This document shows, one piece after another, positions 5,022 through 6,276 of a stretch of DNA of 6,276 bases. This DNA comes from an uncultured Muribaculaceae bacterium (GTDB lineage: Bacteria; Bacteroidota; Bacteroidia; Bacteroidales; Muribaculaceae). The DNA is taken from the NCBI GenBank assembly GCA_910589425.1, contig CAJUSZ010000049.1, positions 1 to 6,276 on the forward strand. Direction: 5' to 3'. The notes beneath the pieces are model-generated. The model was not told the origin of the DNA and ran no database searches. It was given only the letters and a program-made list of their open reading frames with translations. A program made the position numbers and the translations under genes. Positions within the stretch are counted from its first letter, which is position 1; the number at the start of each line of letters is the position of its first letter.

Positions 5022-6276
5022 TTATTTGCGGAATACGGTCTTGATTGATTTGCCGTTGCGGATCTCAATCACGATCTGTCCCTCGGCCGGGTTGGTGATT
5101 TCCATGCCCTGCAGAGTGAAGTAGCGGACAGTCATTGTGCCGGCTGCGTCGATCGTGTCCACGCCTGTGCCGGGATTGGTCATCTCGATATATTCCTTGA
5201 ATCCATCCCAGTTGGGAGCGGCTTTGTAGGCCTCAACAGTTCCGGCTGGTACTGTAAGCGTGGCATTGGCTTTCACTTGAGGCTGGAATGTTGTCGCGGT
5301 AGCGGTCGGGGGAGTTGTGGCGAGAGAGGTGATGTTGGTAAGAGCGTCAAGCGATCCGAAGCAATAGCCTGAAGATGAAGATTTACCTCCGAGAGTCTTC
5401 ATTCCTGATCCAAGAGTGATTTCAGTTATTGCTTTGCAGCCCCAGACGCAGCCGTCTTCTATTGTCTCGACAGAGTTGGGGAATACAAGATTCTCCAGAG
5501 AGGGGATTGCCCAGAAAGTTTCCCAGCCCACTGTAAGCAGAGTCTCGGGCAGTTTGATTGTAACAGGTTCCATCTGATAGAAAGCTTCGGCTTCAAGCGA
5601 TGTTACTGTGTATGTCTTCTCGTTGGCCTCGACTGTTTCAGGGACTACGACGGCTCCGCTGTATCCAGCCACATTGAAAGAGGCCTTGATCTTGTAGGCC
5701 GCTGCAAGTTTGGCTGTCAGATTATCGTGGTCAAGCTTGTAGACAAGACCGCCATTTTCTATCATGTCGACGATAGTACTTGTCCCGGGGGTGTCTGAAA
5801 TCGCAGCGTATGCTTTGAATCCACCCCAGTTTGTAGCGGATTTGTATGCCTCTACCGATTGAGCAGGTACGTGGAGTGTTACATTTGCTTTGACGTTCGC
5901 GGGGAATGTGTTGGCTGAGATTGCGTAAGGGGTGGTCGCAAGAGTTGTTACGTCAGTAAGTTCACTGCAGCCGTCGAATGCCAGCCCGTCTATGTTGACT
6001 ATTCCTGATCCCAAGGTGATCTTTTTAAGCATGGAATATTCAAACGCTTTGCTTCCGATCTGGGTTACTGAATTTGGGATCACCAGTTCGGTAAGAAGTG
6101 TGGCATCGAAACCATATTGTGCGATAGTGGTGATTGTCTCGGGAAGTGTTACGGATGTTACCTGATCATAGTCGTTGAATGCGAATTGACCGATTGTTGT
6201 AACTGTGTATGTCTGTCCGTTATTATAGTACATGACAATTTTTATGTCTGCTGCTTTTTGATGTAAACGACAGTCA
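5022..6276 (-). CDS. BspA-like leucine-rich-repeat protein, N-terminus beyond the window
   Basis: This is the C-terminal part of a second probable surface LRR protein, a paralogue of the one downstream. The first ATG in the window (6233) is unlikely to be the true start: it has no signal peptide, it sits in the strand just before a typical TYTVTTIGQFAF repeat, and the frame continues upstream without a stop to the edge (reading ...AADIKIV before that Met). About 417 residues are visible. Two modules follow each other, each made of LRR_5 units (for example VTSVTLPETITTIAQYGF and LVIPNSVTQIGSKAF) and closed by a VP-YK-NW-GF capping motif, then a tail starting RYFTLQG and ending KTVFRK. The tail matches the paralogue at 23 of 34 positions. 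There is no Big_2 domain in the visible part. It ends 325 nt before the next gene, with a hairpin and a putative mobile element between. Surface location is inferred from the family. Confidence 0.9.
   Translation of the reverse strand, partial: DCRLHQKAADIKIVMYYNNGQTYTVTTIGQFAFNDYDQVTSVTLPETITTIAQYGFDATLLTELVIPNSVTQIGSKAFEYSMLKKITLGSGIVNIDGLAFDGCSELTDVTTLATTPYAISANTFPANVKANVTLHVPAQSVEAYKSATNWGGFKAYAAISDTPGTSTIVDMIENGGLVYKLDHDNLTAKLAAAYKIKASFNVAGYSGAVVVPETVEANEKTYTVTSLEAEAFYQMEPVTIKLPETLLTVGWETFWAIPSLENLVFPNSVETIEDGCVWGCKAITEITLGSGMKTLGGKSSSSGYCFGSLDALTNITSLATTPPTATATTFQPQVKANATLTVPAGTVEAYKAAPNWDGFKEYIEMTNPGTGVDTIDAAGTMTVRYFTLQGMEITNPAEGQIVIEIRNGKSIKTVFRK
5187..5324 (-). repeat. Second copy of the intragenic capping module
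   Basis: It encodes 46 residues starting LATTPPTATATTF and including VEAYKAAPNWDGFKEY. They are identical to the copy at 5805-5942 at 29 of 46 positions without a gap. The similarity is also visible at the DNA level, which indicates an internal tandem duplication of a module. Confidence 0.7.
5805..5942 (-). repeat. First copy of the intragenic capping module
   Basis: It encodes 46 residues starting LATTPYAISANTF and including VEAYKSATNWGGFKAY, the partner of the module at 5187-5324. Both close an LRR block of the partial BspA-like protein. Confidence 0.7.

Noticed and set aside
4781..5044. 87-residue plus-strand frame across the putative mobile element
   Set aside because: It runs through the right inverted repeat, the hairpin and into the end of the next gene, with no ribosome site and no transposase-like motifs. 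A remnant of a parent transposase cannot be excluded without a search, but nothing visible supports it.
1926..6200. Regularly spaced repeats suggesting a CRISPR array
   Set aside because: The periodicity of about 69 nt is that of the 23-residue LRR units in coding sequence; the copies are diverged and in frame.

Overview
The window looks like chromosomal DNA from a gut-type member of the Bacteroidales, with Muribaculaceae-like relatives as my best guess. The reasons are two large BspA-like leucine-rich-repeat surface proteins with a shared Bacteroidetes-style C-terminal tail, a PAS-like hybrid histidine kinase/response regulator of the kind common in this order, AT-rich leaders without clear Shine-Dalgarno sequences, and promoter matches to the Bacteroidetes pattern (TTG, 19-21 nt, TAnnTTTG). 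The taxonomic call is inference; there is no rRNA or other marker gene.

Layout. Positions 1-322 hold no supported gene. They carry a good leftward promoter (about 136-167) that would serve a gene beyond the left edge, and perhaps a weak rightward promoter for the kinase. Positions 323-1774 (+) encode a soluble 483-residue hybrid kinase (PAS-like, HisKA, HATPase, receiver). Positions 1775-1876 are a convergent spacer with two hairpins that together can stop transcription from both sides. Positions 1877-4696 (-) encode a 939-residue secreted BspA-like protein: signal peptide, LRR block, Big_2 domain, two more LRR blocks, second Big_2 domain, C-terminal tail. Positions 4697-5021 are a 325-nt spacer almost filled by a putative 234-bp miniature transposable element (MITE-like) with 17-bp inverted ends and a TAA target duplication. 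Positions 5022 to the right edge (-) encode the C-terminal part of a second BspA-like protein whose frame is still open at the window end.

How it fits together. The two BspA-like genes are paralogues in the same orientation. Removing the element and one target copy leaves a spacer of about 88 nt, so they may once have been co-transcribed. The element brings a full promoter match at its right end, pointing at the 939-residue gene, so the insertion may have given that gene its own promoter. Both proteins are probably exported and displayed on the cell surface, where such LRR proteins usually act in adhesion. The kinase is convergent to them and nothing in the sequence ties it to their regulation.

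I see no CRISPR array, tRNA, rRNA, defence cassette or clearly new enzyme system. The most notable item is the mobile element with its promoter in the spacer of the surface-protein pair.
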